Origin: Akkermansia muciniphila
GTDB lineage: Bacteria > Verrucomicrobiota > Verrucomicrobiia > Limisphaerales > BJHT01
NCBI GenBank assembly: GCA_945861535.1
Contig: CAMAUZ010000010.1
Location: 55,771-119,770 of the forward strand
Length of the DNA: 64,000 bases
Direction of reading: 5' to 3'
Under the pieces are notes generated by a model. The model had not been told where the DNA came from. It saw only the letters and a list, made by a program, of their open reading frames with translations, and searched no databases. Positions 35,097-44,647 of this stretch are shown in pieces (positions within the stretch are counted from its first letter, which is position 1; each line of letters starts with the position of its first letter). The position numbers and the translations under genes were made by a program.

Positions 35097-36566
35097 CTAC
35101 TTCAACTTCAACGTTTCAAAAACCGGCTTCAGCGCCTCAGCCCATTTTTTGTAGCCGGCGGCGTTGGGGTGGAGGAGGTCGGGGAATTCTTCCTTTTTGG
35201 CGTTGCCGGTGGCGTCGGCGAAGACGGTCCAAGTATCGACGAGGGTGACTTGGGGCGACGTCTTGGCGAGGTCGGTGAGGAGTTCGTTGATGCGGGTGAT
35301 TTGTTCCTTGGGCCGGCTCTTGCTGGCGTGGCTGGGCATGACCTTGCACAGGACGATGGGCATTTGCGGGTTGTGAGTTGTGAACGCGGCGAGGAGGAGT
35401 TTCACGTTGCTGACGACGGTCTCGGGGGTGGCTTTTTCCTCGAGGTCATTGGTGCCGATGAGGAGGACGATGGCGCGCGGTTTCAGGTCGAGGACGTCTT
35501 CTTTCAGACGGTAGAGGACGCCGCGCGAGGTGTCGCCGCTGATGCCACGGTTGGCGGTTTTGAGGCCGGGGAAGCTGTTGCCGAAATTGTCGCCCCAGCC
35601 CTGCGTGATGGAGTCGCCAAGAAAGACGACGGCACCCTGGTCCTGCGTGACGCGCTGGGACCAGGCGAGGCGTTTCTGCCGCCAGAGATTGCGGAACCAG
35701 TCGGCGCGGCGGAGGGGACCGGTGCCGGGGAGGCCATCGTCGGTGTCGGGGATTTTGGCGATGGCGGGGAGGGCCGCGGGCCTGGTCTGGAGGACGAAGG
35801 TGTCGGGCTGGCCGAGGCGCTGGGCGAAGAGCCAGGGGAGGAATTCGGGTTCGCTGTAGGCTTTGTTCCACGAGCCGTGGCCGAGGCCAAAGTACTCGAA
35901 GTATTTGGGTTGGCCACCGGCGGCTTTCACGGCGGCGATCATGTTGCGGGTGCGGATGACTTTGACCGCGCCATCGTCATCGGAGTGGAAGGCCCAGAGG
36001 GGGACTTTGGCGGCGCGGGGCGCGACGGTTTCATCGCCGCCACCGCAGACGGGCGCGCCGGCGGCGAAGCGTTCGGGGAAGCGGGTGACGAGGTCCCAGG
36101 TGCCGTAGCCGCCCATGCTGAGGCCGGTGACGTAGATGCGCTGAGTGTCGATGGCGTGTTCCTTGGGCAAAGCGTCGAGGAGTTCAAGGACGAGTTGCAT
36201 CGGGGCGCTGGGCTGCGCGGGCTGCGTGCCGCGGTCGCCGCTCCAAGGCATGTCCACCCATTGTTTGCCGCTGGGGCATTGCGGGGCGATGACGTAGCAG
36301 GGGAATTTTTCGCGGTTGGCGGGTTCGAGATAGAGCTTGGTGCCGTGGGTGAGCTGGGCGGAGTTGTTGTCACCGCGCTCGCCCGCGCCGTGAAGGAAGA
36401 GGACGAGGGGATACTTTTTATCGGGCGCAGTCGTGGGCGGGACGAGCAGGCGATAGGAAAGGGTGGCGCCGCTGGAGTTCTTGAACACGCGCGGCTCGTA
36501 GTCGGCGGCGGTGGCGAGCTGGGTGGCGAGGGTGAGCAGGAGGGTGAGCTGGGTGAGGAGTTTCAT
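35097..36566 (-). CDS. secreted esterase fused to an SGNH/GDSL hydrolase
   Basis: 489 residues from ATG 36566 (MKLLTQLTLLL); the frame extends to 36680 but only as a Pro/Ser-rich leader. A signal peptide ends near residue 21. The first domain (about 25-255) is an alpha/beta hydrolase of the PHB-depolymerase/acetyl-esterase kind, with oxyanion segment LFLHGAGERGDN, nucleophile S150 in TGLSMGGYG, acid in HSDDDGAV and H230 in GLGHGSW. The second (about 305-489) is an SGNH hydrolase with S319 in FLGDSITQGW, GTND at 371-374 and D463/H466 in DLLHPN. Both catalytic sets are complete. It probably deacetylates plant or algal polysaccharide at the cell surface. Confidence 0.88.
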   Translation of the reverse strand: MKLLTQLTLLLTLATQLATAADYEPRVFKNSSGATLSYRLLVPPTTAPDKKYPLVLFLHGAGERGDNNSAQLTHGTKLYLEPANREKFPCYVIAPQCPSGKQWVDMPWSGDRGTQPAQPSAPMQLVLELLDALPKEHAIDTQRIYVTGLSMGGYGTWDLVTRFPERFAAGAPVCGGGDETVAPRAAKVPLWAFHSDDDGAVKVIRTRNMIAAVKAAGGQPKYFEYFGLGHGSWNKAYSEPEFLPWLFAQRLGQPDTFVLQTRPAALPAIAKIPDTDDGLPGTGPLRRADWFRNLWRQKRLAWSQRVTQDQGAVVFLGDSITQGWGDNFGNSFPGLKTANRGISGDTSRGVLYRLKEDVLDLKPRAIVLLIGTNDLEEKATPETVVSNVKLLLAAFTTHNPQMPIVLCKVMPSHASKSRPKEQITRINELLTDLAKTSPQVTLVDTWTVFADATGNAKKEEFPDLLHPNAAGYKKWAEALKPVFETLKLK

Positions 36567-36609
36567 GGGAGAGAGTGAGGGTGAGGGTTGGGAGTGGGGA
36601 CAAACAGAA

Positions 36610-36696
36610 GAGATTGGGCAATCGGGCGGCGATCTCGACGGGGATGGGCAGTGCGGCGGCCTCGCTCCATTCGGTGGCAAACTCGACGGCGTTCAT
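36610..36696 (-). pseudogene. possible 5' fragment of a small antitoxin-like gene
   Basis: A minus-strand ATG at 36696 begins MNAVEFATEWSEAAALPIPV followed by EIAARLPN. This resembles the N-terminus of short AbrB/DUF2281-type antitoxin-like proteins that open with an M-x-x-V-E-F strand and a PxEIAA helix. The likeness stops after about 29 codons, where the frame runs into simple-sequence DNA. It is probably a fragment, and weak evidence. Confidence 0.3.
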
Positions 36697-36954
36697 GGGG
36701 CGGCAGGCTATGGCGGCAACGAAGACGGGTCAATTCGTTCGTTTTTACAGGACGCACACGCAGTGACTCATTGAAAAGGGCACCGAGGGCGGAGAAGCCG
36801 GGCAGTCTGAATTCATCGGTGCCGCAGAAAGGAAGACCCCGCGGGGCATGGAAACACTACTGATGAACACGAACCGACGCACCCGGACCTGTTAGCCAAG
36901 GCGGCAACGCATGATCCCAAAATCTCGCGGGGCTCCGGTCTCGATCCCCTCCCC

Positions 36955-37106
36955 TCTCACTAACAGCCGACTTTATCCGGGTGTGGGTGGGCGGGCGTCA
37001 GGCAAACCATTTTAACGGTTTTTCCCCGGGCGCGCGGGAAACCGCTGAAGCGGTTGTGGGTCGTTCGCTCGCCAACACCCGGCTGAAGCCGGGTGCTAAT
37101 GAGAGG
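36955..37106. repeat. mirror element, CATTAGCACCCGGC family, second copy
   Basis: The right end CACCCGGCTGAAGCCGGGTG followed by CTAATGAGAG matches the end of the element at 2049. The left end is a decayed mirror (CTCACTAACAGCCGAC). Inner hairpins AACCATTTTAACGGTT and AACCGCTGAAGCGGTT correspond to those at 1699 and 1751. A half CAAAGCTC element follows at 37200-37235. No gene is seen in 36697-37419. Confidence 0.8.
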
Positions 37107-37419
37107 GCGGTAGTGGCACGCGCGGAACGTGGGCCATCGGCGCACACGCGCCTATTAATCTCCCGCCGTCAAAGGTCCGTCGTTCCGCCTGTTCTGGTGC
37201 TTCCCTTGCGCTTTGAACTTTGAGCTTTGAGCTTTTCTCCCGCCCGTCGGTTCGGTTTCCGGCTTCGGGAGTTAACCTTCGGACGGAAAGTGGCGATGGA
37301 GGGGAAACTGCGTGGGCAAATGCGGCGCGCTGGCGTGCCGCGTCCGGGAATACTTTGACCCTTGCCGCAACTTTCCCTAGGGTCCGCCGTTCTTAGAGAG
37401 AAAGTTAGCCGCTGTCTGA

Positions 37420-39174
37420 ATGGCATTTACATCCATAAAAACCGTCCTCGCCCAGGCCGATCTGGTGGCCCCGGCGCAGTTTGATGACTGGAGCAAGGCG
37501 TGGCGCGTGGCGGCGGAGAATGGTTCACAGGAGTCTTTGTTCGCGTTTTTCTGCCGGGAGAAGGGGATCGCCGAAGACACGTTTTTGCAAAAGCTGGCGG
37601 TGGTGCTCGACGCGCCGTTCCTCGATCTGCGCACGGTGGATGTGCCGCCCAATGTGCGGCAGAAGGTTTCGACCAAGGTGGCTTTTCAATACGGGGTGAT
37701 TCCCACGCGCTTCGAGAACAACGTGCTGCAACTGGCGGTGGGCAATCCGTTCGACACGGCGATGCTCAACGCGGTGCAGTTCGATGCGAAGGCGCCGGTG
37801 ACCTTCGCGCTCGCGCCGCGCGGCGAAATCGAGAAGGCGCTCAAGAAATATTACGGCGTCGGCGCGGAGACGCTCGACGAGATGGCGAAGGAGGACGAGC
37901 CGCTGGAATTGCTGGTCGGCGAGGACAAGGAAATCACCGAGGGCGATCAGGAGGCGAGCGTCATCAAGTTCGTCAACCAGGTGATCTGGGAGGCCTTCAA
38001 GGATCGCGCGACGGACATTCATTTCGAACCGTCCGAAGACGAGCTGCGCATCCGCTACCGCATCGACGGCATCCTGCACCAGACGCCGATGCCGCCGCAG
38101 TTGAAGCGCTATCAGGCGGCGCTGATCTCGCGCATCAAGGTGATGAGCGGGATGAACATCGCTGAGAAGCGCCTGCCGCAGGACGGGCGCATCAACGTCC
38201 GGATCAAGGGCGAGGAAATCGACATCCGCGTCTCGACCGTGCCGACGGTGTATGGCGAGAGCGTGTCCCTGCGGTTGCTGACGCGCGGGAAGATTTTCCT
38301 GAGCCTCGAGAAGCTCGGCTTCGCACCAGTGGAGGAGCACGCGCTGCGCGACATCATCATGAAGCCGCACGGCATCGTGCTGGTGACGGGGCCGACGGGC
38401 GCGGGCAAATCGACATCGCTCTACGCGTTTCTCAGTTCCATCAACTCGGTGACCAAGCGCATCATCACGATCGAGGAGCCGGTCGAGTACGAGCTGAAGG
38501 GGATCAATCAGATCGCGGTGCGGTCGGACATCGGGCTGACCTTCGCGATGGGGCTGCGGCACATTTTGCGGCAGGATCCGAATGTGATCATGGTCGGCGA
38601 AATTCGCGATCTGGAGACGGCGGAGATCGCGATCCGCGCGTCGCTGACGGGGCATCTGGTGTTCTCGACGCTGCATACGAACGACGCGCCGAGCGCGTTC
38701 ACGCGGTTGATCGACATGGGCATCGAACCGTTCCTCGTGGCGTCGTCGGTGGAGGCGGTGCTGGCGCAGCGCCTGGTGCGGACGATCTGCCCGAAGTGCA
38801 AGGAGGAGCAAAAGGTCGATCCCGATTACCTGGCGAAGATTGGTTTCCCCGCGGATGAGATTGCGACGGCGAAATTTTACCGTGGCAAGGGCTGCGAGAG
38901 CTGCCGGCAGCTTGGGTATCAGGGGCGGATGGGCATTTACGAATTGCTGCTGGTGAGCGAGGCGGTGCGCCCGCTGATTTTGAACCGCGCGCCGGCGACG
39001 ACCATCGCGCAGAAGGCCATCCAGCACGGCATGCGCACGCTGCGGGTGGACGGCTGGAACAAGGTGCGCGCGGGGCAGACGACCATCGAGGAAGTGCTGC
39101 GCGTGACGCAGACCGAGGAGCATCTCCAGGCGCTCGTCGAGGATTACAAAATGGATTTCAAATCCAAACGCTGA
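37420..39174 (+). CDS. gspE: type II secretion/type IV pilus assembly ATPase (GspE/PilB)
   Basis: 584 residues. An N-terminal MshEN-type domain (about 40-140) precedes the ATPase core. Walker A GPTGAGKSTS lies near residue 325, the Asp box is in IITIEEPVEYELKG, Walker B is in VIMVGEIRDLETAE, and the His box is in LTGHLVFSTLHTND. A tetracysteine zinc motif, CPKC near 457 and CESC near 491, is typical of GspE and PilB. It powers pseudopilus or pilus assembly from the cytoplasmic face. The next gene starts 3 bp after its stop. No GspF-type platform protein is encoded in the window, so that component must lie elsewhere. Confidence 0.93.
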   Translation: MAFTSIKTVLAQADLVAPAQFDDWSKAWRVAAENGSQESLFAFFCREKGIAEDTFLQKLAVVLDAPFLDLRTVDVPPNVRQKVSTKVAFQYGVIPTRFENNVLQLAVGNPFDTAMLNAVQFDAKAPVTFALAPRGEIEKALKKYYGVGAETLDEMAKEDEPLELLVGEDKEITEGDQEASVIKFVNQVIWEAFKDRATDIHFEPSEDELRIRYRIDGILHQTPMPPQLKRYQAALISRIKVMSGMNIAEKRLPQDGRINVRIKGEEIDIRVSTVPTVYGESVSLRLLTRGKIFLSLEKLGFAPVEEHALRDIIMKPHGIVLVTGPTGAGKSTSLYAFLSSINSVTKRIITIEEPVEYELKGINQIAVRSDIGLTFAMGLRHILRQDPNVIMVGEIRDLETAEIAIRASLTGHLVFSTLHTNDAPSAFTRLIDMGIEPFLVASSVEAVLAQRLVRTICPKCKEEQKVDPDYLAKIGFPADEIATAKFYRGKGCESCRQLGYQGRMGIYELLLVSEAVRPLILNRAPATTIAQKAIQHGMRTLRVDGWNKVRAGQTTIEEVLRVTQTEEHLQALVEDYKMDFKSKR

Positions 39175-39177
39175 ACC

Positions 39178-40560
39178 ATGGCCCGGTTGAACACATGCAA
39201 TGTTTTGAGCGCCGCGGGCGAGCCGCGGCAGCTCTGGCATTTTTCGGCGGGGATGAAGGACTTCAACCTCAATGGGGAGAAGGCCGTGCCGGCGGGGCAG
39301 TTGCTGCCGGCGAAGTGGGTGGCGAAGGACTGGGGCGAGCTGGTGGCGCGCAAGTTGAACATCGCGTGGCTGCCGCTGGATTCGGTGTTCCTGCGCGTGT
39401 TGCAGTTACCCAAGTGCGACGATTCCGAACTGCTCTCGATGGTCGAGTTTCAGTTGGAGAAACTCTCGCCGCTGCCGGTGGCGCAGATCGTATGGAGCTG
39501 CGAAAAAATCCCGTCGCGCTCGAAGCTGCCGCGCGAGATGCAGACCGTCGTCGTGGCGGTCGTGGCACGGTCGGTGGTCGAGGAATTTCTCGGCGCACTG
39601 GAGACGGGCGGGTATCTCGCCGACCGGCTGGAGATTCCGTTTTTGCACGAACTGCTGGCGACGGCGATTGATGCTGATGGCGCGTGGATTTACCTGCGGA
39701 AACTGGGCGACCGCCAGGTGTGCCTGGCGGCGTGGTGGTACGGCGGGACGTTGCAGAATTTCACGATCCTGCCGCTGACGACGCCCGAGAATTTCGCCGC
39801 CGAAATCAAGGACCACCTGCACCAGACGGCGTGGGCGGGCGAACTGGAGGGCTGGCTCACGTCCGCGCCGCAGATGCAGTTGGTCGCCGGCCCGGAATCG
39901 CTCGATCTTGCGCGGCAGATCGCCGCGGCATGGACGGAACAGACGGTGGTCGCCGTGGCCGGAATGCCGCCCGCCCAGCTCGCGACGCTCAGCGCGCGGC
40001 GCGCGGCGGCCGGGCAGTCGCGGCTGAACCTGGTGCCCGAAGAGTTCACGGCGCGTTACAAACAGAAGTTCATCGACGCCGTGTGGATGCGGGCGCTGGG
40101 CGCGGTGCTGATGCTCTATCTGCTCGGGCTGCTCATTTATTTCGGCGCGGTGCAGGTGGTGCAATATCAGCGCGACAACGTGGACGGCGAGGTCGCGGCG
40201 ATCAGCGGGAGCTACACGAATGCGCTCAAAGCCAGGGCCCGCATCGAGGTGTTGCAGGACCAGATCAACCTGCGGCACGCCGCGCTGGATGGGTTGAAGC
40301 TGATCTCCGAAAATCTCCCGACCGAACTGACGCTCAGCTCCCTCGTTTTCCAGCAGGGCAAAACGCTCACGCTGCGCGGCGTCGCGCCCGCCGGCCAGAC
40401 GCCCCGCATCACCGAGTACAACAGCGCCCTGAGCAAGATCATGCTCAACGGCGCGCCGATGTTTAATACGGTCAACTCGCCCACCATCGTCACCGCGCCC
40501 GGTGGCCAGACGGCGGACTGGTATTTCACCAGCGAGCTGCGGCGAAAGGGGTTCGAATGA
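39178..40560 (+). CDS. GspL/PilM-PilN-like inner-membrane assembly protein
   Basis: 460 residues. Residues 1-290 look like the actin-like cytoplasmic domain of GspL/PilM, with FLRVLQLPKCDDSELLSMVE and FQLEKLSPLP matching the PilM-type core. One membrane helix follows near residues 309-327 (VLMLYLLGLLIYFGAVQVV). A coiled-coil and small periplasmic domain of the PilN/GspL type complete the protein. It thus combines in one chain what PilM and PilN do separately, as GspL does. It should link the ATPase encoded just upstream to the GspM-like protein encoded 4 bp downstream (ATGA overlap). Confidence 0.82.
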   Translation: MARLNTCNVLSAAGEPRQLWHFSAGMKDFNLNGEKAVPAGQLLPAKWVAKDWGELVARKLNIAWLPLDSVFLRVLQLPKCDDSELLSMVEFQLEKLSPLPVAQIVWSCEKIPSRSKLPREMQTVVVAVVARSVVEEFLGALETGGYLADRLEIPFLHELLATAIDADGAWIYLRKLGDRQVCLAAWWYGGTLQNFTILPLTTPENFAAEIKDHLHQTAWAGELEGWLTSAPQMQLVAGPESLDLARQIAAAWTEQTVVAVAGMPPAQLATLSARRAAAGQSRLNLVPEEFTARYKQKFIDAVWMRALGAVLMLYLLGLLIYFGAVQVVQYQRDNVDGEVAAISGSYTNALKARARIEVLQDQINLRHAALDGLKLISENLPTELTLSSLVFQQGKTLTLRGVAPAGQTPRITEYNSALSKIMLNGAPMFNTVNSPTIVTAPGGQTADWYFTSELRRKGFE

Positions 40561-41189
40561 GCACGCTCGACCGCCTCAATCTCCGGCCGCAGGAAAAGCG
40601 CCTCGTCATCGGCGTCGGCATCTTCGTGTTCGTCCTGCTCAATTACTTCCTCGTGTGGCCGCGCTTCGATGATTTGAACACGCACAAGAGCGCGATGGTG
40701 CGCTCGCGCAAGAAGCTCGCCGAATACAAGGCCGAGGTGGACAAGATGCCCGCCTACCAGCTCCAGTTGGCCAAGCTCGAAGAGGGCAACCCGCTGGTCG
40801 AATCCGCCGAGCAGGCGCTGCTGCTGATCCGTCGCGTGCAGGAGCAGGCCGCCCGCAGCGGCGTCACGCTCGCCAGCCAGCGGCCGGTGCCGCGGGTCAA
40901 CATCAAGACCAACGCCTTCTTCGAGGAGGAGGGCCTGGCCATCAGCTTCACCGCGGGCGACAAGGAACTCGTCGATTTCCTCGTCACGCTCGGCGGCGAC
41001 AACTCGATGATCCGCGTGCGGGACATGGACCTGAAACCCGACCCGAGCCGCAGCCAGCTCGTCTGCAATCTCACGCTCTTCGCCAGCTATCCGAAAGCGT
41101 CCGCGCGCAGCACTCCGCCACCAGCCAAGGTCAACGCCCCGCCGCCGGCCAAGCCCGCAGCTCCACCCGCCAAACCCGCGGCCAGATGA
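40557..41189 (+). CDS. GspM/PilO-like protein
   Basis: 210 residues. A short cytoplasmic N-terminus precedes a membrane helix at about 17-34 (LVIGVGIFVFVLLNYFLVW). A coiled coil (about 35-95), a ferredoxin-like periplasmic domain of the PilO/GspM kind and a Pro/Ala/Lys tail follow. Position and topology identify it rather than strong sequence motifs. Start and stop overlap with the preceding gene indicates coupled translation. It is the usual partner of the GspL/PilN periplasmic domain. Confidence 0.75.
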   Translation: MSTLDRLNLRPQEKRLVIGVGIFVFVLLNYFLVWPRFDDLNTHKSAMVRSRKKLAEYKAEVDKMPAYQLQLAKLEEGNPLVESAEQALLLIRRVQEQAARSGVTLASQRPVPRVNIKTNAFFEEEGLAISFTAGDKELVDFLVTLGGDNSMIRVRDMDLKPDPSRSQLVCNLTLFASYPKASARSTPPPAKVNAPPPAKPAAPPAKPAAR

Positions 41190-41196
41190 ACTTTTT

Positions 41197-43926
41197 GTGA
41201 AAACCAAACTCGTCCTCTTCGTGACGCTGCTCGTCGTCGGCAGCGCCCTCGCGCAGATTCCACCGCCCGCGCCGGGTTTTCCGGTGCGGGGCTTCCCGAC
41301 GATCACCAACACCATCACCGGCACCGTCAACGCCGGCGGCGGGTCCGCGCCGCGCCTTCCGGCACGCTTTGACACCGCTCCCTTGCCCACCTTTCCATCC
41401 TCCGCGCCGACCACCCCACCGGGGCTGCCGGTCATTTCGCCGAACCCCGCGCCGCCCGCGTCCTTGCCCAACTTCCCATCTTCCGCGCCGACCACCCCAC
41501 CGGGGCTGCCGGTCATTTCGCCGAACGCCGCGCCGCCTGCGCCCTTGTCCACCTTCCCATCATCCACGCCGACCACCCCGCCGGGGCTCCCGGTCATTCC
41601 GCCGGCACCAGCGCCGGCCACGGTCCCCCCGCCGGCGTTTCCCGCGTTCCCTTCAACTCCATCGGTGCCGTCCCTCCCGCCGGCCGCCGCTCCCAACACC
41701 GCTGTCCCACCTGCGTTTCCCGCCTTTCCCGGGACACCATCCGCACCGCCAGCGCCAAGAGTTCCCGCGCCGGCCGCTCCGCCCACTTTCCTGCCGCTGC
41801 AAACGGCGCCCGCGAACACCCTGCCGGCTCCCGCGCCGCAACCGCCGCGGACAGCGTTCCCGGCCTTTCCCGCCTTTCCCGGTTCGCCGCCGCCGGGCCA
41901 GACGAATCCGATCGTGATCGCGCCCCGCGTGCCCTCGCCAACGCCGCCGGTTTTTCCGCCCGCCAACCCGGTCGTGGAACCGGACAAAGCGCAGGACATC
42001 GTCACGATCAAATTCCAGGAAGTCCCCCTCGCCGAAGTGCTCGACACCTACGCCGAATACCTCGGCAAAACGATTTTGCGCGCGCCCAACCTCGCATTGA
42101 CCACGCCCATCACGCTCAAGGTCCAGGGCGAGATCACGCTGAAGGAGGCGATCGAAGCGCTCGACACGGTGCTGGCGTTGAACGGCGTGACCATGGTGCC
42201 GATGGGCACCAAGTTCATGAAGGCCGTGCCCTTCGCGCAGGCACAGCAGGAAGCCGCCGCCTTCTCCACCGTCACCAATTCCGCCGAACTGCCCGAGGCC
42301 GCCCGCTACATGACGCGCATCCTCCAGCTCAAGCACGCCAAGCCGAGCGAGCTCGTGCCGGCCATCCAGAGCTTCGCCAAGCTGCCCAACAGCATCCTCC
42401 CCATCGACAGCACGCAGATTCTGATCCTCCGCGATTACGCCGAGAACGTGAAACGGATGCTCGAGGTCATCGAGAAAATCGACACGGCGATCACGATTGA
42501 CGAGGACTTTGAGGTCATCCCGATCAAGTACGCGCTCGCTTCGGACATGGCCGGCGTGATGGGTTCACTGACCGGCGGCGGCGGCGCGGGCAGCACGACC
42601 GGACGGGCTGCCGGCAGCACCACACGGCGGACGGGCCTGCCCACGGGCGCGGGCAGCACCATGGGCGGCACGGGATCACTCGGCGGCCAGTCGGGCATGG
42701 GCATGGGCGCGCAGCCCGGGCAGCCGGGGTACAATCCACAGGCCGGCACGACCACCCCGGGAGCTTCGGCCAACACACTGCAACAGCGGTTGCAGCAGAT
42801 CGTCAGCCGCGCCGCCACCGGCACCGGCCCGGGAGCCAACCAGCCCTACCTCGGTGAGGCGCGCATCATGCCGTATGAGCGGGGCAATTCGCTGCTGGTG
42901 CTGGCCAGCAAGGTGGACATGGCGAAGGTAAAGGACGTCATCGCCAAGCTGGACGTCGTCCAGCAGCAGGTGCTGATCGAGGCGATCATTCTGGATGTGA
43001 ACCTGTCGGATGACTTCAGTCTGGGCGTTGCGGTCGGACAGAAACGGGTCAACAAGGGGGGGCTGGCCGGTGTCGGTTCGGCCAACAACGACGGCAGTTT
43101 GAACACCGGCTCGCAGCTTCTCAGTAATTTGGGATTGGGGACGAATGTTGTCCCGGCCTTCGCCAACTCGCCCGGTGGCCTGAGCTATTTTGGCCGGCTG
43201 GGACCGGTTTTCGACGTGGCGGTCACCGCGCTGGCCAGCGATTCGCGGGTGAACATCTTGTCCCGGCCGCGCATTCAGGCAACGCACGCCGAGCAGGCGA
43301 CGTTGTTCATTGGCGAGACGGTGCCGTATGTGACCGGCACCTTTTTCGGCGGGGTCGGCACGGGCGCGTCCTCGCAGTACCAACAGCTAGCCGTCGGCAT
43401 CAGCCTCAATGTCCTGCCGCTCATCAACCCCGATGGGTTGGTGATTCTCGAGATTGCGCAGAACATCGAGCAGATCGGCGGCTTTGTGAAAATTGACGCC
43501 AACGAGGTGCCCACCACCACCCGTCGCCAGGCGCAGACGAAGTTGGCGGTGCGCGATGGCGACGTCATCATTCTCGGCGGTTTCATCACCAGCACCAAGA
43601 CCCGCGTCAAAAGCGGCGTGCCATTCCTCAAGGATATTCCGTTGCTGGGCGCGTTGTTCCGTTCCCAGAAAGACGGCAACAAACGGTCCGAATTGATGGT
43701 CCTCATCCGCCCGACGGTGCTGCGCACGCCCGAGATGGCCGCGCAGTTCAGCACGGGCGAACGCAACAACCTCCCCGGCGTCCGCCAGGCCGAATACGAG
43801 TTCATGAAGGAGGAGCTGGCGCGCCGCAAAAAGCTCGATGACTTCCGCAAGCGCACGTCCGACTTCGAGACCCCGCTGATCCCCGCCGGGCCGTCCTCGC
43901 AATCGCCGACGCAGGAGCTGCGCTGA
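41197..43926 (+). CDS. gspD: secretin (GspD/PilQ family) with long proline-rich linker
   Basis: 909 residues from GTG 41197, 7 bp after the upstream stop. A signal peptide (residues 1-19, ending GSALA) is followed by about 235 residues of Pro/Ala/Thr-rich sequence. This contains three near-identical DNA repeats of about 78 bp encoding TFPSSAPTTPPGLPVISP. Secretin N-domains begin near residue 268 (IVTIKFQEVPLAEVLDTYAE), with a Gly/Ser-rich loop near 455-525. The outer-membrane gate starts near residue 590 (VLIEAIILDVNLSDDFSLGV) and includes VPYVTG and the C-terminal secretin signature around VRDGDVIILGGFI. It forms the outer-membrane exit of this secretion or pilus system. The linker may span a thick periplasm or bind cell wall. 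Confidence 0.93.
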   Translation: MKTKLVLFVTLLVVGSALAQIPPPAPGFPVRGFPTITNTITGTVNAGGGSAPRLPARFDTAPLPTFPSSAPTTPPGLPVISPNPAPPASLPNFPSSAPTTPPGLPVISPNAAPPAPLSTFPSSTPTTPPGLPVIPPAPAPATVPPPAFPAFPSTPSVPSLPPAAAPNTAVPPAFPAFPGTPSAPPAPRVPAPAAPPTFLPLQTAPANTLPAPAPQPPRTAFPAFPAFPGSPPPGQTNPIVIAPRVPSPTPPVFPPANPVVEPDKAQDIVTIKFQEVPLAEVLDTYAEYLGKTILRAPNLALTTPITLKVQGEITLKEAIEALDTVLALNGVTMVPMGTKFMKAVPFAQAQQEAAAFSTVTNSAELPEAARYMTRILQLKHAKPSELVPAIQSFAKLPNSILPIDSTQILILRDYAENVKRMLEVIEKIDTAITIDEDFEVIPIKYALASDMAGVMGSLTGGGGAGSTTGRAAGSTTRRTGLPTGAGSTMGGTGSLGGQSGMGMGAQPGQPGYNPQAGTTTPGASANTLQQRLQQIVSRAATGTGPGANQPYLGEARIMPYERGNSLLVLASKVDMAKVKDVIAKLDVVQQQVLIEAIILDVNLSDDFSLGVAVGQKRVNKGGLAGVGSANNDGSLNTGSQLLSNLGLGTNVVPAFANSPGGLSYFGRLGPVFDVAVTALASDSRVNILSRPRIQATHAEQATLFIGETVPYVTGTFFGGVGTGASSQYQQLAVGISLNVLPLINPDGLVILEIAQNIEQIGGFVKIDANEVPTTTRRQAQTKLAVRDGDVIILGGFITSTKTRVKSGVPFLKDIPLLGALFRSQKDGNKRSELMVLIRPTVLRTPEMAAQFSTGERNNLPGVRQAEYEFMKEELARRKKLDDFRKRTSDFETPLIPAGPSSQSPTQELR

Positions 43927-44033
43927 GCCGTCGCCACGACGACGACGGACCGCCGGCTTCCAGCCAGCTCACCACGTCCAAACCACGGACGAGTGCCGCC
44001 CCACAGAGGAATTGACCCGGCGAATGGCTCTCC

Positions 44034-44324
44034 GTCCCGGAGGGACGCCGGAGGAAATTAGCCGGGGGCCAGCCCGCGCCAGCGGGCGCAGCCCCCGGTT
44101 GCCGCGCCAAACGGGCCATGCCCCAGCGGGGCATCGGAGAAGTTTTCCCTGCCGCTGGCCACGCAGCGTCTCGGCAACCACGCGTCGCCAGCGAGCGACC
44201 AGAACCACGGCTATTTCTTCGATGCCCCGCTGGGGCACGGAGCAACCCGGCAAGGTTTCCGGGGGCGGCGTCCGCTGCCGCGGACTTGCCCCCGGCTAAT
44301 CTCCTCCGGCGTCCCTCCGGGACG
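44034..44324. repeat. long mirror element, GTCCCGGAGGGACG family, second copy
   Basis: Ends GTCCCGGAGGGACGCCGGAG and mirror. Paired blocks TTAGCCGGGGGC, GCGCCAGCGGGCGC and CATGCCCCAGCGGGGCATCG with GATGCCCCGCTGGGGCACGG are in the same order as in the copy at 19271-19604. Apart from it and scattered GGCTCCGCCGC words near 44400, nothing coding is visible between 43927 and 44647. Confidence 0.85.
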
Positions 44325-44647
44325 AAAAAAAAGGGCCGCCACTCCAACGATTGAGGAAACCATCGGCCCAGAAATTTCGTGCCAACTTGTTTTGGGGGCG
44401 GCTCCGCCGCGCCGTGTTCATCGCGGCTCTGCGAGCTTCTCGGCGGTTTCAACTGCCTGAACACGACTTGGCCGAAGCGGCGCGGCGGCACCAAATCGGC
44501 CCGGAGATGCCAGAAACAGCACTGCGCCCCGTGCTCTCGCAGCACCCGATTTCATCTTGAATTTGCCGGGGCCGGGGAGGAACCATCACTTCATTCCCTC
44601 TCGCACCGGCCCTTGAATTATGCGGGGTGGAAAACCGGATCCAACTT

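Noticed and set aside
37525..39240. 571-codon minus-strand frame
   Set aside because: Antisense to the secretion ATPase with complete Walker motifs; the translation is Arg/His/Leu-rich.
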